Positions 10,644 through 22,750 of a stretch of 60,000 nt of DNA are shown one piece after another. Source of the DNA: Strigamia acuminata. Lineage: Eukaryota; Arthropoda; Chilopoda; Geophilomorpha; Linotaeniidae. The notes under the pieces are model-generated. The model worked only from the letters and a program-made list of their open reading frames with translations. It did not search any database and had not been told where the DNA came from. A program made the position numbers and the translations under genes. The stretch lies in assembly GCA_949358305.1 (NCBI GenBank), contig OX442318.1, positions 9,656,517 to 9,716,516 on the forward strand, read 5' to 3'. How positions within the stretch are numbered: position 1 is the stretch's first letter; every line of letters starts with the position of its first letter.

Positions 10644-12325
10644 CTGCACTTAAAACCGCAAGGCCGAAGTGAAACTTATCGGCTTTTTCCAAATTATCAA
10701 GTGTTCTTGTAAAATGATGACAGTTTCTGCATACAATGCAGTGGTGGAAAAAAGTTTAAGACAACTACAGGTTTCTTAGTCGCAAGACAAATTTTGACTT
10801 GAAAATTTATTTACAGGTTTATATCGTGACAATAAAGCATTGTTTAAAATTATAAGATAATAACTCAAATCAAATTTAAGAAATAACAAATCTCTGTCAC
10901 AAAATCACTGCCAGTGAATTCTCTACAGCCAGTTTGTCAACATAATTGCTATTCCTTCCTGGAATTGTTAGCAATAAAATCACTTTCATTAGAAAAAGCC
11001 GCATTGAATCCAGATTGAACCTACTAAAGAACCCAAATCCAAATTCAAGAGACTTTAACACCAAATTAATACCAGCACAACCCCAATTTGACAAAATGAA
11101 TCTTCCTTCCACAATCACACACAACCATTAAAATTTAAATTTCCAACAAAACACAAACAAATCTTGAGCCAAAGCAAAAGAAAATTAAATCACTCCTTTC
11201 CATCCAATAATAAATTGCAGACCTAAAAACCACTGCCACAGCAAATTCACTCAAATGCAAAGCAAAAATTCAACTTGCAAAAAGTAATTTCAAAACCCAT
11301 TTACCATTATGCACCACAATTTGAGGTGGAGCAAAGAAAAAAAAAATAAAGCTCTTTATTGCCATAAATAGCAAGATCTTAGGACCCTAAAAAGGACTAA
11401 GCAGACCAAGAAAATTTGGACTGGGCTCTTTGGCAAACATTGAAAAACATTGAAAAATCCCAGTCAAATGACTTATTAGTCGCGGCAAACAAAAGCCGGT
11501 AATAAAATACAAAATTTATAAAAAGTACATCAATCTGCACCTATGGTGCAACTTAAATCTATTGCCACCATTATGGTACAGCAAATGAAGGAGAAAAAAT
11601 ATATATCTTCGCAAACACAGTACTACCCTTGCAACCCCTATAAACATAAATCATCAAGATAAAACATAATTTATTCCCCACGACCACGATTTAAAAACTG
11701 CAGACAGAAACAGTCTTGTTGACTAGGCAATATTTAACCAGATGAGAGAGAACCCATTTTAAAAGTATAATGCTATCATTTCTTCCATTAAGCTTTCAGT
11801 AGGTAAACAATATATGCAAAATCTAGGCTGCATTTTTTTCTTATTTCTTTTGCTTAATTCAAATTGTCTAAAACATCAATGTTTCATGCCCCCACCCATT
11901 ACCTAGTCATTTATTCTGGTGACAACATGTCTTAAATGTTAATAAATAAAAAGCTTTCAGACAACCCAATCAAGGATTCGTTTTCATTTTCTATTCAAGC
12001 AAACAAACAAGAATCTGACATTGATTTTTTTTAATCACTGTAAGCTTCAAACCTATCTATTTCCCAACTTATCTTGTCAACAGAGTTGAAATGTGCTTCT
12101 TTGTTCAAGCAATATGCAATTATGGCGCAGACAATACATAAATATTGCACAGATTCTGATAAAATATAATTAACAGTTATTGCAAACTGCAATGAATGGG
12201 ATTTGTCACATGGAGATTCTACGCTTGGAAATCACCATAGTTATCATAGTTTACTGATTTGTTGGAACCCCATGTCCACCTAGTGGCTGGTTGGTAAAAT
12301 CACCAATCTGGGGAACTAAAAGTAC
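10644..12325. other. Probable intron or noncoding tract
   Basis: If the two candidate exons on either side belong together, this is their 1.7-kb intron. It is AT-rich, and I saw no repeats or other coding signals in it. Confidence 0.3.
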
Positions 12326-12434
12326 CTTTTGTTCCTTTTGGTCAGCAGATATGATGTCAAAGACATCATCGCTTGCAAAAGTGGTGTGTTCTTGCTTCTG
12401 ATTGCACTGGATGGTAACGATGGAGTTGGATGTA
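12326..12434 (-). CDS. Candidate internal exon upstream of 10440-10643
   Basis: On the minus strand an acceptor (ccatgggtag) is followed by one base and 36 open codons, then a donor AAG followed by GTACTT in phase 0. The peptide includes SNSIVTIQCNQ, then FASDDVFDIISADQKEQK. It has an even amino-acid mix and higher G+C than the flanks. Family unknown. The alternative acceptor at ccatccag would shorten it. Reading through the donor adds about 25 codons to a stop at 12251, so an unspliced short ORF (12251-12478) is another reading. Confidence 0.3.
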
Positions 12435-13521
12435 CTACCCATGGCCAAACGTATTAGACCACACCAGCAAATCAACACAAAATTTTATTCTTTACCCAAT
12501 AACTTTGGAGTGGTAAATGATAGATACAAAAATAAAAATGCACTGGAAAGACCTGTTTTCCCTCTACAAAACAAACTAAATAAACTTATAAAAATAGCAA
12601 ATTAAACCTCAAAAGCACTAGTCACTGATTGGCGGACACGTAAACCTCGCGTGACCGAGTAACGCGACAAGAATTGGAGTGCCAAAGACTCCAAAAAGGA
12701 AAGTGCCAAAAGATATTTTAGCAAAACTCAGTTAATTAATGTATGAAGTCCCAGATTGAGACTGAAAATTAGAAATAACCTTTTCTGCTGTTTACTTGTA
12801 ATCGTACCTGAAGCATCTGGCAAACGAGCGTTGCTAGGAAGCTCGTAATGAAGGGGTTGCCGACAACTAGTGAAACCCACGTCCTCCGACGGCTGGATGG
12901 GAAAATCAACAATGCAATTTTAACATTTCTAACAGCGCTTTGTATTTGGTTTCGTTTAATTTATAATTTTTATGTTGTAAGCCCAAACGACCTATTTCTT
13001 TAATTTTATTTTAATCTTTTTTGATTCCCAATCCACTTTTTACTAATTCTCAGCCGACTTTTCCATTTGCTGGATCCAATTCAGTCGTATTCCAATGAAT
13101 TTTTAACAAGTCTCCAGTAAAACGATTACCCAGGGCATTCAATTCAATCTAAAGCATTCCAGCCATCCCAAAACATAAAAACTCGAAATTAAAGTCAAAA
13201 CTATCCGCGCTGAGAAAAATTACATCTAAAAATTTTATGTGAATCTTGTGTCTCCCCCCCATGCCTTTTTTTTTTTAATATGACATCCATCCCACTTTGC
13301 ACGGCTTCAAACGACAAAATAAAACCCTGCAAACCGTCACCTGGGGAGAAGGTGACACTATTTCTTCATCATCACAAGCAGACAAACTCAACATCTCCCA
13401 AGAGGAATTAAATGCAAGGCCGAATAATGACTCCTCAACGACCAACACTTGTGAATGTTGAGCAGGTCGAATTCGGCAAGTTAAAGCAATCGGCGCAAAC
13501 AAATAAAACTGAGCGCACATT
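12435..13521. other. Noncoding tract with one ambiguous coding-like island
   Basis: Most of it is AT-rich. At 13279-13460 both strands are open and comparatively G+C-rich. The + strand frame includes QTVTWGEGDTISSSSQADK and ends TCEC-stop, with AATAAA about 45 bases later. The minus frame has a possible donor CAG/GTGACG. Neither reading is decisive. Confidence 0.3.
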
Positions 13522-14192
13522 CCCATATGGTTCAAAAATATGTTTTACAATATATTGCTTTTCACTTACGATACAACATTGTCCAAACTCCTATTGGTTG
13601 AGCCGTATTACGCCTAAAGCCTAGTACTCATACGCTTTCAGAGTCTAAATATTTTTACAGTCTTAATTTTTCAACAGCACCATTTCAAGTGGAATGTTTT
13701 ATCCTCTTATTATTCAGAGTCTGATAAATTTGTGGTACTCATGAAATTGTCACCAGAAAGTTTCCGTACTCTTAAACTGTGGGAGTCATTGTTGCTTGTT
13801 TTGCAAATGGCTGGCAATGGCAATGAAGCTTTGTCCGACTTTTCTGACTTAAATAATTTTAAAATCAGTTTTGGTCTTTTTGCAATTAAAAAAGCATTTA
13901 TTTTGTCTGAAATGCAAGCAAAATTATAATTCTACTAACCTTCAACAAACAACGTGTTCAATTGTAGTAGTCGGGTGTCTTTGTTTGCAACCGGCTGTGA
14001 CCAGTTGCAAATTTTAGATCAAAAACAAGAGAATTCTGGGTAGACAAAATTTATTCAGTCTGAAACAATTAAATTTTTGCAAACCAATAGCATGCAAAAA
14101 TGTATTGCAAAATGCATTCTCGTGAAACCCTATAAGAACGAATTTCAAAAAACATTGCAATATAATTTCAGTGTATTTTTGAACCGTATGGG
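13522..14192. mobile_element. MITE family B, copy B1, interrupted by A1
   Basis: The left end CCCATATGGTTCAAAAATAT is matched by the inverted right end TTTTTGAACCGTATGGG. Just inside are the family motifs TTTTACAATATATTG (left) and GCAAACCAATAGCATGCAAA (right), shared with 34432-34949, 42821-43375 and 52120-52218. Family A copy A1 sits inside, so B1 is the older insertion. No believable coding content. Confidence 0.75.
13618..14078 (+). mobile_element. Transposon family A, copy A1 (3' truncated)
   Basis: It starts with the family terminus AGCCTAGTACTCATACGC and runs through the conserved short ORF (MKLSPESFRTLKL, then MAGNGNEALSDFSDLNNFK), intact here from 13741 to the TAA at 13927. It breaks off after CTGAAACAATTAAATTTTT, about 190 bases before the family's usual right end, at a short T-run shared with the host sequence. 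The deletion may have occurred at that microhomology. Confidence 0.8.
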
Positions 14193-15771
14193 TTTGCGTT
14201 CCGGGAAATATTAATCAGTTCATATGTCTAATTTGTAAGTCAGGAATTATTGATAGGCAGCGTGGTTTCACATACGTAAAACCTTTTTAATTTTTTTTGT
14301 ATCTAAAAATTTAATATTCTTACATAAACGCTATTTTTCCTTCGAGTATTATGAATATTTATATCCGCAGAATTAATTTTTCTCCTGCAAAAAAAAATTA
14401 TTTCATGTATTATTGATTGTATTAATAACTTTTCCCTTCCTTCGTGAAATTAATTTCATTTTTACCCAGAAATTCATTTTCGACTTCGGATTTCTTTATT
14501 TCCAACCTAAATATTAATTCCCCATCTAAAATCAAACTTTTTTCCCCGCAAACAAAATTAATTTCTGTTATAAAAAAAATTAACCTTTTCCATAACAAAA
14601 AAAATTTAAAAAAAAAAAATCCAAAACGAATTTCATCCATCTAAACCGAATTATTTTCATCTAAAAAAAAACTCGATTTTCTCCCACCCAAAATAACTCC
14701 CAAAATCAATAAAACCCTTTAAACAAATATAAATTCATTTCATTACATCTCACTACTCAAAATTTCAATGAAATTTCCCCCGCCCAAAAAAATTTACATT
14801 TCCAAACTCAGGTTGCTGATCCCCAGATAATGTAAAAGCAAAGTTTCAACAATTTATATACACAAAATCGATTCCTAACTTGCCATTTGCACACTCACAA
14901 CACTCATACAACGTAAAGAAAGAGCCAAAAAAGAAAGAAAAAAAAACAAAGCAAAAGGAGGAAAAAATAGAGCGACGGTACTGGAGCAATAAAAGTGCAC
15001 AGTTGTGCAAAAGCCTCATGCTCACACGACTCCTATTTCAAAAGCTGCTTGCAAGCTGATTCAGAATCTAGGCACTTTTAATTAAAGCAAAAGGAATGGA
15101 AACAAGTACAAACCACAATGGAAAAGGATTAAACACTTCTAAGCCAACACCTGCTCCTGCAAAATACGACCTGCAATCTAAGAAACACCTTTCATTTCAC
15201 TTAATATGCACTCGCTTGAATCTTAACAAACACTAAGCGTGGAAAAATTGTTCAATAATATTCCTTTCTTATTTCATTTCTGCGTGTTTTTTACCCAAAC
15301 CTCGTTCAATTTCAATCGAGCGGAAAAAAAAGAAAAGAGGGCAAAACAATTTTTTTTGTTTGTTTTGTTTTTTAAATAAAAATGCCTGCTTTAAAAGTGT
15401 ATCATATTTTTTTTTAAAAAAATGTCTTATTTTCACGCCTATGCAACAATTTCATCACAAACTGTTTTATTTTTTTTACCTAAATATTTACCTCCGTAGA
15501 AAAATGAACGTCCCATGCACTTTAAAGATTAAAGGAGACTTCACGCTATAGTTTTCACGTATTGGTCAAAAGCATAAGGGTAAAATGTACCCCTTTTGGT
15601 ATAAGGCATTACGCATTTAGGGACAATTTTCAGGTCGATTGGTTAAAGCACCATTTAGTTTGTTTTTAGTTCGCAATTAATTTCATAGAGGGCACAATGC
15701 GTAAACAATAAAAATAAATAATGATAAAAAGTGTATTAATATCTATATCAGTAAGGGCGAGGCTATAGAGC
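14193..15771. other. No gene seen; very AT-rich
   Basis: The tract is extremely AT-rich with many A and T runs (14380-14700, 15290-15480). The apparent ORFs are made of K, N, F, I and S and are compositional. Confidence 0.4.
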
Positions 15772-15945
15772 AGGGGTCGGCAAGTAATTTTAAGTGGGGT
15801 CCGGATACTATTGAAAATTTTTATCGAAGTCCAGAAAAAAAACACTTAAAACCCTTACTAAAAACCTAAGAAAACGGAAAAAAACACTTAAAAACCTTAC
15901 TAAAAACCTAAGAAAACGGAAAAAAACACTTAAAAACCAAATAAA
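15772..15945. mobile_element. hAT-like end with a 42-bp tandem repeat
   Basis: CAGGGGTCGGCAAG at 15772 is a typical hAT terminus. From 15841 a 42-base unit (starting AACACTTAAAA, containing CCTAAGAAAACGG) is repeated about 2.4 times. No opposite end was found. Confidence 0.6.
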
Positions 15946-16941
15946 CCTCCCAATAAACACACACAACCCAAAAAATACCAATAAAACCTAAAAAACACAA
16001 AAAAAATTTTTGGTCCTACAATCCACAAATGGTAAACAAAATATTCCACTTACCACTACTTCTTGTTGAAGACTTCTTCAATGTACAAATTGTGATATTC
16101 GCCCATGTTTTTAATAACGATAATCGTCTCCTATTATGTTCTCAAATTCTACTAAAGGCGGAAGTTCATCTTCTTGAAATTTCAACTATAGTCGGTCATA
16201 AATCTGTAAAGGTTCTTCACAATTGCAAAACCATTCCTGAAAAGAAAAAGAAAAAAAAAAAAACCTTTAAAAAAGTCTAAGTAGATTTTAGTGTTTCCCA
16301 TCTAAACAGAAAATCTTAATGCGCATTGGCTTTTCTGATCCTTTCAACTTCTTGTCCAACAAGTAACTAAAATGAGCCGGTTCCATCCACGACAAGTGCA
16401 GCTCTCGCACACCGATTTGCAGTCAGCAGACAGTGGCACCAAAGCCATGACCTAACCCATGACTGGCAGACGTAAGGTCATACCCGAGCGAAAATCTCAG
16501 TCTTTGACTACAAGTTAGGTGAGCTGGGGATTTTCACAGACAAACCTCCTATCGAAAATCCCTTGCACAAGCAATGAAAGAACGGCTTTGTAACCCAAGA
16601 AGATTCTTTCATTTTCCATACAAGCTCAAGCACATTTCAACACTCCTACCCATTTCAATCTGTGCATCGATTAAACTTGACCTTTATGAAGCAGGACACG
16701 CTTTTCATTGCACATCTTCATCTTGTTCCTTCAATGAATCTCTAATTAAACATCTGTTGATGCCTTCGGAGCAAAAGTTCAACATTTTCACAGATTGGAA
16801 ACAACATGCTTGTCTTTCTATCTCAAATTAAAAGCACAGACGACACGTTGTTCCTACTCAAAACCAATGCAAAAACTTCATATTTTATTCTACACTTTTT
16901 AAAAAGAAAAAAATGGCAGTGTTCAACAAATTTCTTCCATA
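15946..16941. other. No gene seen
   Basis: A + strand frame at 16574-16831 has six cysteines in 85 codons, but no splice or family support was found. The rest is AT-rich. Confidence 0.3.
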
Positions 16942-17562
16942 AAGCCTAAGTACTCATACGCTTTCAGAGTCTAAATATTTTTACAGTCTTAATTTTTCAA
17001 CAGCACCATTTCAAGCGGAATGTGTTATCCTCTTATTATTCAGAGTCTGATAAATTTGTAGTACTCAAGAAATTGTCACCAGAAAGTTTCCGTACTCTTA
17101 AACTGTGTGAGTCATTGTTGCTTGTTTTGCAAATGGCTGGCAATGGCAATGAAGCTTTGTCCGACTTTTCTGACTTAAATAATTTTAAAATCAGTTTTGG
17201 TCTTTTTGCAATTAAAAAAACATTTATTTTGTCTGAAATGCAGGCAAAAATATAATTCTACTAACCTTCAACAAACAACGTGTTCAATTGTAGTAGTTGG
17301 GTGTCTTTGTTTGCAACCGGTTGTGACCAGTTGCAAATTTTAGATGAAAAACAAGGGAATTCTGGGTAAACAAAATTTATTCAGAGTCTGAAACAATTAA
17401 ATTTTTCCGTGCACCATCGGGGTCGGAAACAATTCGTTTCCACGTGCAAGGGTTATTCAGAGTCTAAACAATATTTTTATGAGTACCACCCTTGGCAGGA
17501 AACTTAAGACTTTGATTCCTGTTACCATTCCAAGGACGGAATGGTGTTATGAGTACTAGGCT
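16942..17562 (+). mobile_element. Transposon family A, copy A2 (complete, about 620 bp)
   Basis: This is the best full-length copy. Ends AAGCCTAAGTACTCATACG and GTTATGAGTACTAGGCT form short inverted termini. A second, inner inverted pair is present (GTGGTACTCATRA on the left, TATGAGTACCACC on the right). TTCAGAGTCT or CAGAGTCT occurs four times in one orientation, twice near each end. The internal frame VVLKKLSPESF to LSEMQAK is open. No transposase motif is visible, so the copy is probably non-autonomous. Confidence 0.85.
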
Positions 17563-20189
17563 ATTATGTTGAGTTTGTCTTAAGAAGTTTCATAATAGAT
17601 TAGTAGATGGTAATGTCAACTTCAGGTACATTTGTACACGAAAATGAGATACAATACAAAACGATATTACGATAAATGATATCATACTTTACACAAACTG
17701 ACATTTGATACAGGAATTGAATAAAATATCAAAAGGGAAGAAAAAAAAACCGTGGGAAGACGAAGAAGAAGAAGAAGGAAAAAAATAAATAAAGAATTCC
17801 TATACATTTCTCAACTCATTCTCTCCAATTGGATTGCGAGTAGATGCCACGAGCAATGTGCGCATCAAATGATGGATCACTTGGCTCGAAATATATTACA
17901 CACAGAGAAAATATTCTACACTCAAACGAGCTAAAGTGAATTCACTCATGGAGCTATTGTTTGCTCAAGGGCCACACGTACTTGAGATTGGAAAAAAAGT
18001 TACATCGGGGAAGAGGGAAAAAAAAATCGCTCACAACCTTTTTTTTTCTACCTTTATACACACTTAATTAGAAAGTTACGGCGCTCCAAACACAATTTTA
18101 CCTCCCAGCTAATGTCAAATCAGGTCGTATCTTAATTTAGCAATTTTTACCAAAAGAAAAACAAACATTTTGCAATTTTTATTTTATACTTGTCAAAATA
18201 AGTCATGATTGAGTGGAGTTTGAAAAAATGGTATTTTCAGTGTTAAAAAAGAAAAAAAGAACAGCAATTTAACTACAAAGTAGAAGTTCCTATCTTATTA
18301 TTTAAGAAAATCATGTCCGGAAGTGCCGAATGCTATTTTTACAACGTGATCGATTTGGGAAATCATACTTGGGTCGAAATGAATAAAGTCGAAAATTATT
18401 GATTGTGGTTATCCTATGCTATACTCTAACTCACTACAAGTTGGGCCTTTCTCCCATTGGCCGAGCCATTTCACTTGTGTAGTGATACAAAAAAATAGAC
18501 CAAACCACCAAAATTGCACTTGATGTACAACCATCCTGTGAAATCACACTCGGAGATTATTCTTAAAGTCCTTGGTTGAAGTGTAGATAGGAAATAAAAA
18601 TAGAGGAGACCTTTTTTTTGTAAGTTGTAAAAGAACACTGGTATTTTAATTCAAGACTAGAGAATAAAAAAGGGGGGAAAGGGTATGTGGCGCTCTCTGA
18701 TTGGTCAGCAGAAATTATCTGACCTCAAATAGTCAATTCTAGGAAAGGTCAGGTGGAAGTTTAAGAAGTGGAGTTTTAGGATGAGAAGGTAGGGATTATT
18801 GTTGATACATCAATTTGAGTAAATAGGTGGAGTTTAAAAGGAAAATAAATGCAAATAACAAACACCAGAAAATACAAAATTATGAAATATAAAAATGAAC
18901 TTGATACAAATTAAAAGGTAATAAAAAGCAATATAAATGACACTTGAGTAAAACCCTCGATTTTCACACATCCGACGCACACAATGCAGCTAAAAATAAA
19001 CACACTTCAAATAACAGAATTTAACACTCGGATACTACAACAAAATTATAATATAAAAACATTATAATTATAAAATCCAAATCTCACATAATTCCATAAT
19101 AAATTGACTTAGTTTCTGGAATATTATTGCGCAAGTTTGTAGTCCTATTGCCAACCAATCAGCACTATGGAAACACTGAAAGCTTTCGTGATTGACATGA
19201 ACGGCACATGAAAATAGCGGCTTGCCGGCAGCACACAATTGCGCGCTTTATTTGGACATCATCTTTAACCAACTAGTAAATTCAATTCGGGAACACTCCT
19301 GGGCTTAAAGATCCAATTCACTTCAATTTTCTCAATGAAACCCGCCATTAATTCGCAAAAAATACCTAATGACACATAGAAAAGATTAGGACAACATGTT
19401 TTGATTGTCCCATCGCGCAGACATTTCTAGGATAAAGCCAAAGTGCGCAGAGCAAAAGGCACTCTCATGGGGGAACACGAGAAAGAAAAAATGAACAAGA
19501 ATTCTTGTTAGTAGAAAACTGCCATAGTTCACTGGCCCAGAACACACTCAATAAAGCTGGTGAGACCAACCGATGGCCTCTATCTCTGACCTATTGATAT
19601 TGAGGCAATAAAAAGACTTAACTTCATGTCATAATTGGACTCCAATAAAAATTACAGGATGTACAACCCAGACTGTTATTACTTATTATGCCCTAATAAA
19701 AAAAAATAAAAAAAAATTCTGTACGTCCAGATAAATTTAATAGAATTTTCTGTTAGAAAAAATAGAAAATGACAAGAAAAAAGTGCAATTTTAACAAATT
19801 GCTATTCCAATCTATTCACTCTTCCTCTTTATCACGAAATTCCCTCCGAGCACTCGTCGCGGTAGTAAAACTAGCAAGTGTGTGTAGTAAAGTGGGAAAA
19901 GTTTCTAATTTTATATATTTACTCGCTGCGCAAAGAAAACATCGATTCCCGAGCGACGTCCAATGTCAAGAGGGGCCTTTGCAAACGCTCACTCACTCAC
20001 GTTTTCCCCAAAGCTCAGGTATATCTGATGAGCGTTTAAATGAGGAGTAGCCATAACCTTATCAAACCCCTACAGATTTGAACCCGTGTTTTCAAACACA
20101 CTCGAGCTGGATCAACACGAAGAGGATTCAGAATTGAATGCACTTTATACATAATTAAGTGGAGTTGGAACCGAAAGTTTTGGTACGGG
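17563..20189. other. No gene seen
   Basis: AT-rich intron or intergenic sequence. CCAAT-type motifs (cccattggccgag near 18452, ctgattggtca near 18698, ccaaccaatcag near 19154) lie in tracts that may be decayed MITEs, but I could not define ends. A + strand frame at 19769-20050 is not recognisable. Confidence 0.35.
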
Positions 20190-21010
20190 AATTTCAACAA
20201 ATCTAAAAGAGAATCCAAGAAGATTTCTACAAATCCAAAAGGGAATCCAAGAGAATTACCAGAAATACAAGAGAATTTCCGGAAATCCAAGAGAATTACA
20301 GCAAATCCAAAAGAATTACAGCAAATCCATGAGAATTTCAGCAAACCCAAGAGAATATCAGCAAATCGAAAAGAATTTCAGCAAATCCGAAAGAATTTCA
20401 GCAAATCCAAGAGATTTTCAGCAAATTCAAGAGAATTTTAGCAAATCCAAGAGAATTTTAGCAAATCCAAGAGAATTTCAGCAAATCCAAAAGAATTACA
20501 GCAAATCCAAAAGAATTACAGCAAATCCAAAAGAATTACAGCAAATCCAAAAGAATTACAGCAAATCCAAAAGAATTACAGCAAATCCAAAAGAATTTCA
20601 GCAAATCCAAAAGAATTACAGCAAATCCTTGAGAATTTCAGCAAATCCAAGAGAATATCAGCAAATCCAAGAGAATTTCAGCAAATCCAAGAGAATTTTA
20701 GCAAATCCAAGAGAATTTCAGCAAATCCAAAAGAAAATTGAACCAATCCAAAAAAGAATCCAAGAGAATTACCAGGAATCCAAGAGAATTACCAGGAATA
20801 CAAGAGAATTACCGGAAATCCAAGACAATTTTAACAAATCCAAGAAAATTACAGCAAATCCAAAAGAATTACAGCAAATCCATGAAAATTTCAGCAAATC
20901 CAAAAGAATTTCAGCAAAACCAAGAGAATTTCAGCAAATCCAAGAACATTTCAGCAAATCCAAGAGATTTCAGAAAGAAAATTGAACCAATCCAAGCATA
21001 TACAAAAGAC
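20190..21010 (+). repeat. Minisatellite with a 20-bp unit
   Basis: About 40 copies of a 20-base unit lie head to tail, in two main forms: AAATCCAAAAGAATTACAGC and AAATCCAAGAGAATTTCAGC. The ACA form is clustered at 20485-20630 and the TTT form flanks it. Because 20 is not a multiple of 3 and the unit has no stop in any + frame, all three + frames stay open, giving overlapping 218- and 173-codon frames with a 20-residue period (as in ANPKELQQIQKNYSKSKRIT). They look like shadows of the array rather than genes. The edges are degenerate. Confidence 0.95.
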
Positions 21011-22259
21011 TTTGAACAAATCCAAACGAAAATAAGCAAAACACCAAACAAAAAAAAAACAAAAAAAAATATTGATCAAAATCCAAAAGAATTTGCTCAT
21101 CCAAGAAAATTTCCAGAAATCCATTCCAAACAAAAACCCCAAACATTAAATACCTCAAATCAAAAAACCAAACCCCTTGTAGCAAACAAAAAAATAACAT
21201 TTCCTCGAATTGTTCATACAAAAACAAATCGAGCAAATAATTCCCACAATCACCAATAAAGTTCCATTATTAACAAAAACCAACTAAACAAACAACAAAT
21301 TCACCCCATTAACCCAACCAAAGCAAAACTGGCCACAACTCCACCCTCAAGTACCCAGTCGTACCAGAAGATGATGGCAATAAAAATGTACTCGAGCTGT
21401 CATCCACTTGGCCACTTTTCACAACAGCTGTCTGTAATAGGATCACCCTTTCCATTTTCTTTTTTATCCTTCGATAGACCAAAAGAACAAGCAAAACCAA
21501 CAAGGAATTCCCTTTCCCTCTCACCAGCCAACGAGGGAAGCTCTCACGGACTCCGAAGAAAATTTCTCCCAAATGAGTCGTCGACTCCTGTCCACCGATG
21601 TCCACATCAGTCATTAAGGAACAGAACTCACATACAACCATCCCAAAGGTCCTCTACTCACTCCCAAAAGAAATCTACCTCCTGTGTACCTGTACTAAAC
21701 AAGAAAAACACTATTGGCAGAACTTTTCTGACCTTTACCTTAATGCGCATACTCGCCATACTAAACCACGATAAAAATGTCCAAAAATGACGCAGTCGTG
21801 CGCATAAATGTGATGTGTCTTTGGGAAATTATTCCCTAATTTCTTTCAAATGACAAAAATTCTGGCTTTTTCAATTTTCTTTCATTGCTGTTTATCTTCT
21901 TCTATTGGAAAAGGGCACTTATTTTCAGGCAAAATAACAGTAAAACCATTAAGAGCAGGGCTCTCCTATTACCAAGAGCCCCAATGCACAATTTATTTTC
22001 TAGATCCGGAGCATGCGATAAAGACCTTTAATTAATTTCAAAACATATTTTTCCAAACATTTTTCACACATATGGTTTCTGTATTATTTTAGATACAAAG
22101 ACATGAAATTATCCCCGAATAACCAATGCTGCCCTGCATAGCTTAGTAGACTAACAATAATAGTGTCAATGCACCACAACATCATTCTGCCATTCCAAGT
22201 GTCAAAAATTGCAAATAAAAATAAAAATTTATTTAAATATTAGCTTTTCTGCAATAATA
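21011..22259. other. No gene seen; one long anonymous frame
   Basis: A 139-codon + strand frame at 21371-21790 is the longest non-repetitive frame here. Its peptide is rich in S, P, K and R with no motif, and the opposite strand is also open (21309-21641). No splice-site pair makes it convincing, so I do not call it a gene. Confidence 0.3.
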
Positions 22260-22750
22260 GAGAGTTTGCGGGATGCATTTTCCCCTTATTTTTCTCTACG
22301 TTACACTATTTTAGTGCCATATCGTAAGGGAAAAATCTGTAGTGTATCGTTTTCAACACTAAATTAAAATATAGCGCAGCCAATCAGAATTGAGAACACT
22401 ATATTGTTAGCTCCGCCCATTGCAAATGGCGATTATTTTGTTGTCCCGATCAAACACATCAGTCATAGGTACGTAGATTGAATGATAAGTGAGGCCTAAA
22501 ATTGAATTTTAAGCCCAAAACCATACTTTATAGGCATAATAATGGAATTTTAAGCAGAAATTTGCACATTTATGCCCCCAAATTAAATTTTTAGGCCCAA
22601 AATTACTAACTGTCAGTAGTTGACTGAAATAGTGTAGTGAAAAGGAAAAAGTGCAGCCCCCAAAAACTTAATTTATCATTTTTCCCTTACACTATTTTTA
22701 TACCGTATAGTGTTTAATTGTAAGGGAAAAATGCATCCCGCAAACTCTCT
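22260..22750. mobile_element. MITE family D, copy D1 (491 bp)
   Basis: The terminal inverted repeats begin AGAGTTTGCGGGATGCATTT and continue into a CCCTTA stretch. The second copy at 48594-49080 is very similar. Both carry the same interior, including AGCGCAGCCAATCAGAATTG and GCTCCGCCCATTGCAAATGG. The latter combines a GC-box-like and an octamer-like stretch, and a CCAAT motif is present. No ORF. Confidence 0.85.

Noticed and set aside
10897-11131. ORFs on both strands considered as exons
   Set aside because: AT-driven composition and no splice-site pair.
20329-20985. 218-codon ORF, the longest in the window
   Set aside because: It is the 20-bp minisatellite read in one of three equally open frames; there is no codon bias, start context or splice evidence.
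21371-21790. 139-codon + strand ORF as a gene
   Set aside because: Opposite strand equally open, no domain, no supporting splice sites or poly(A) context.
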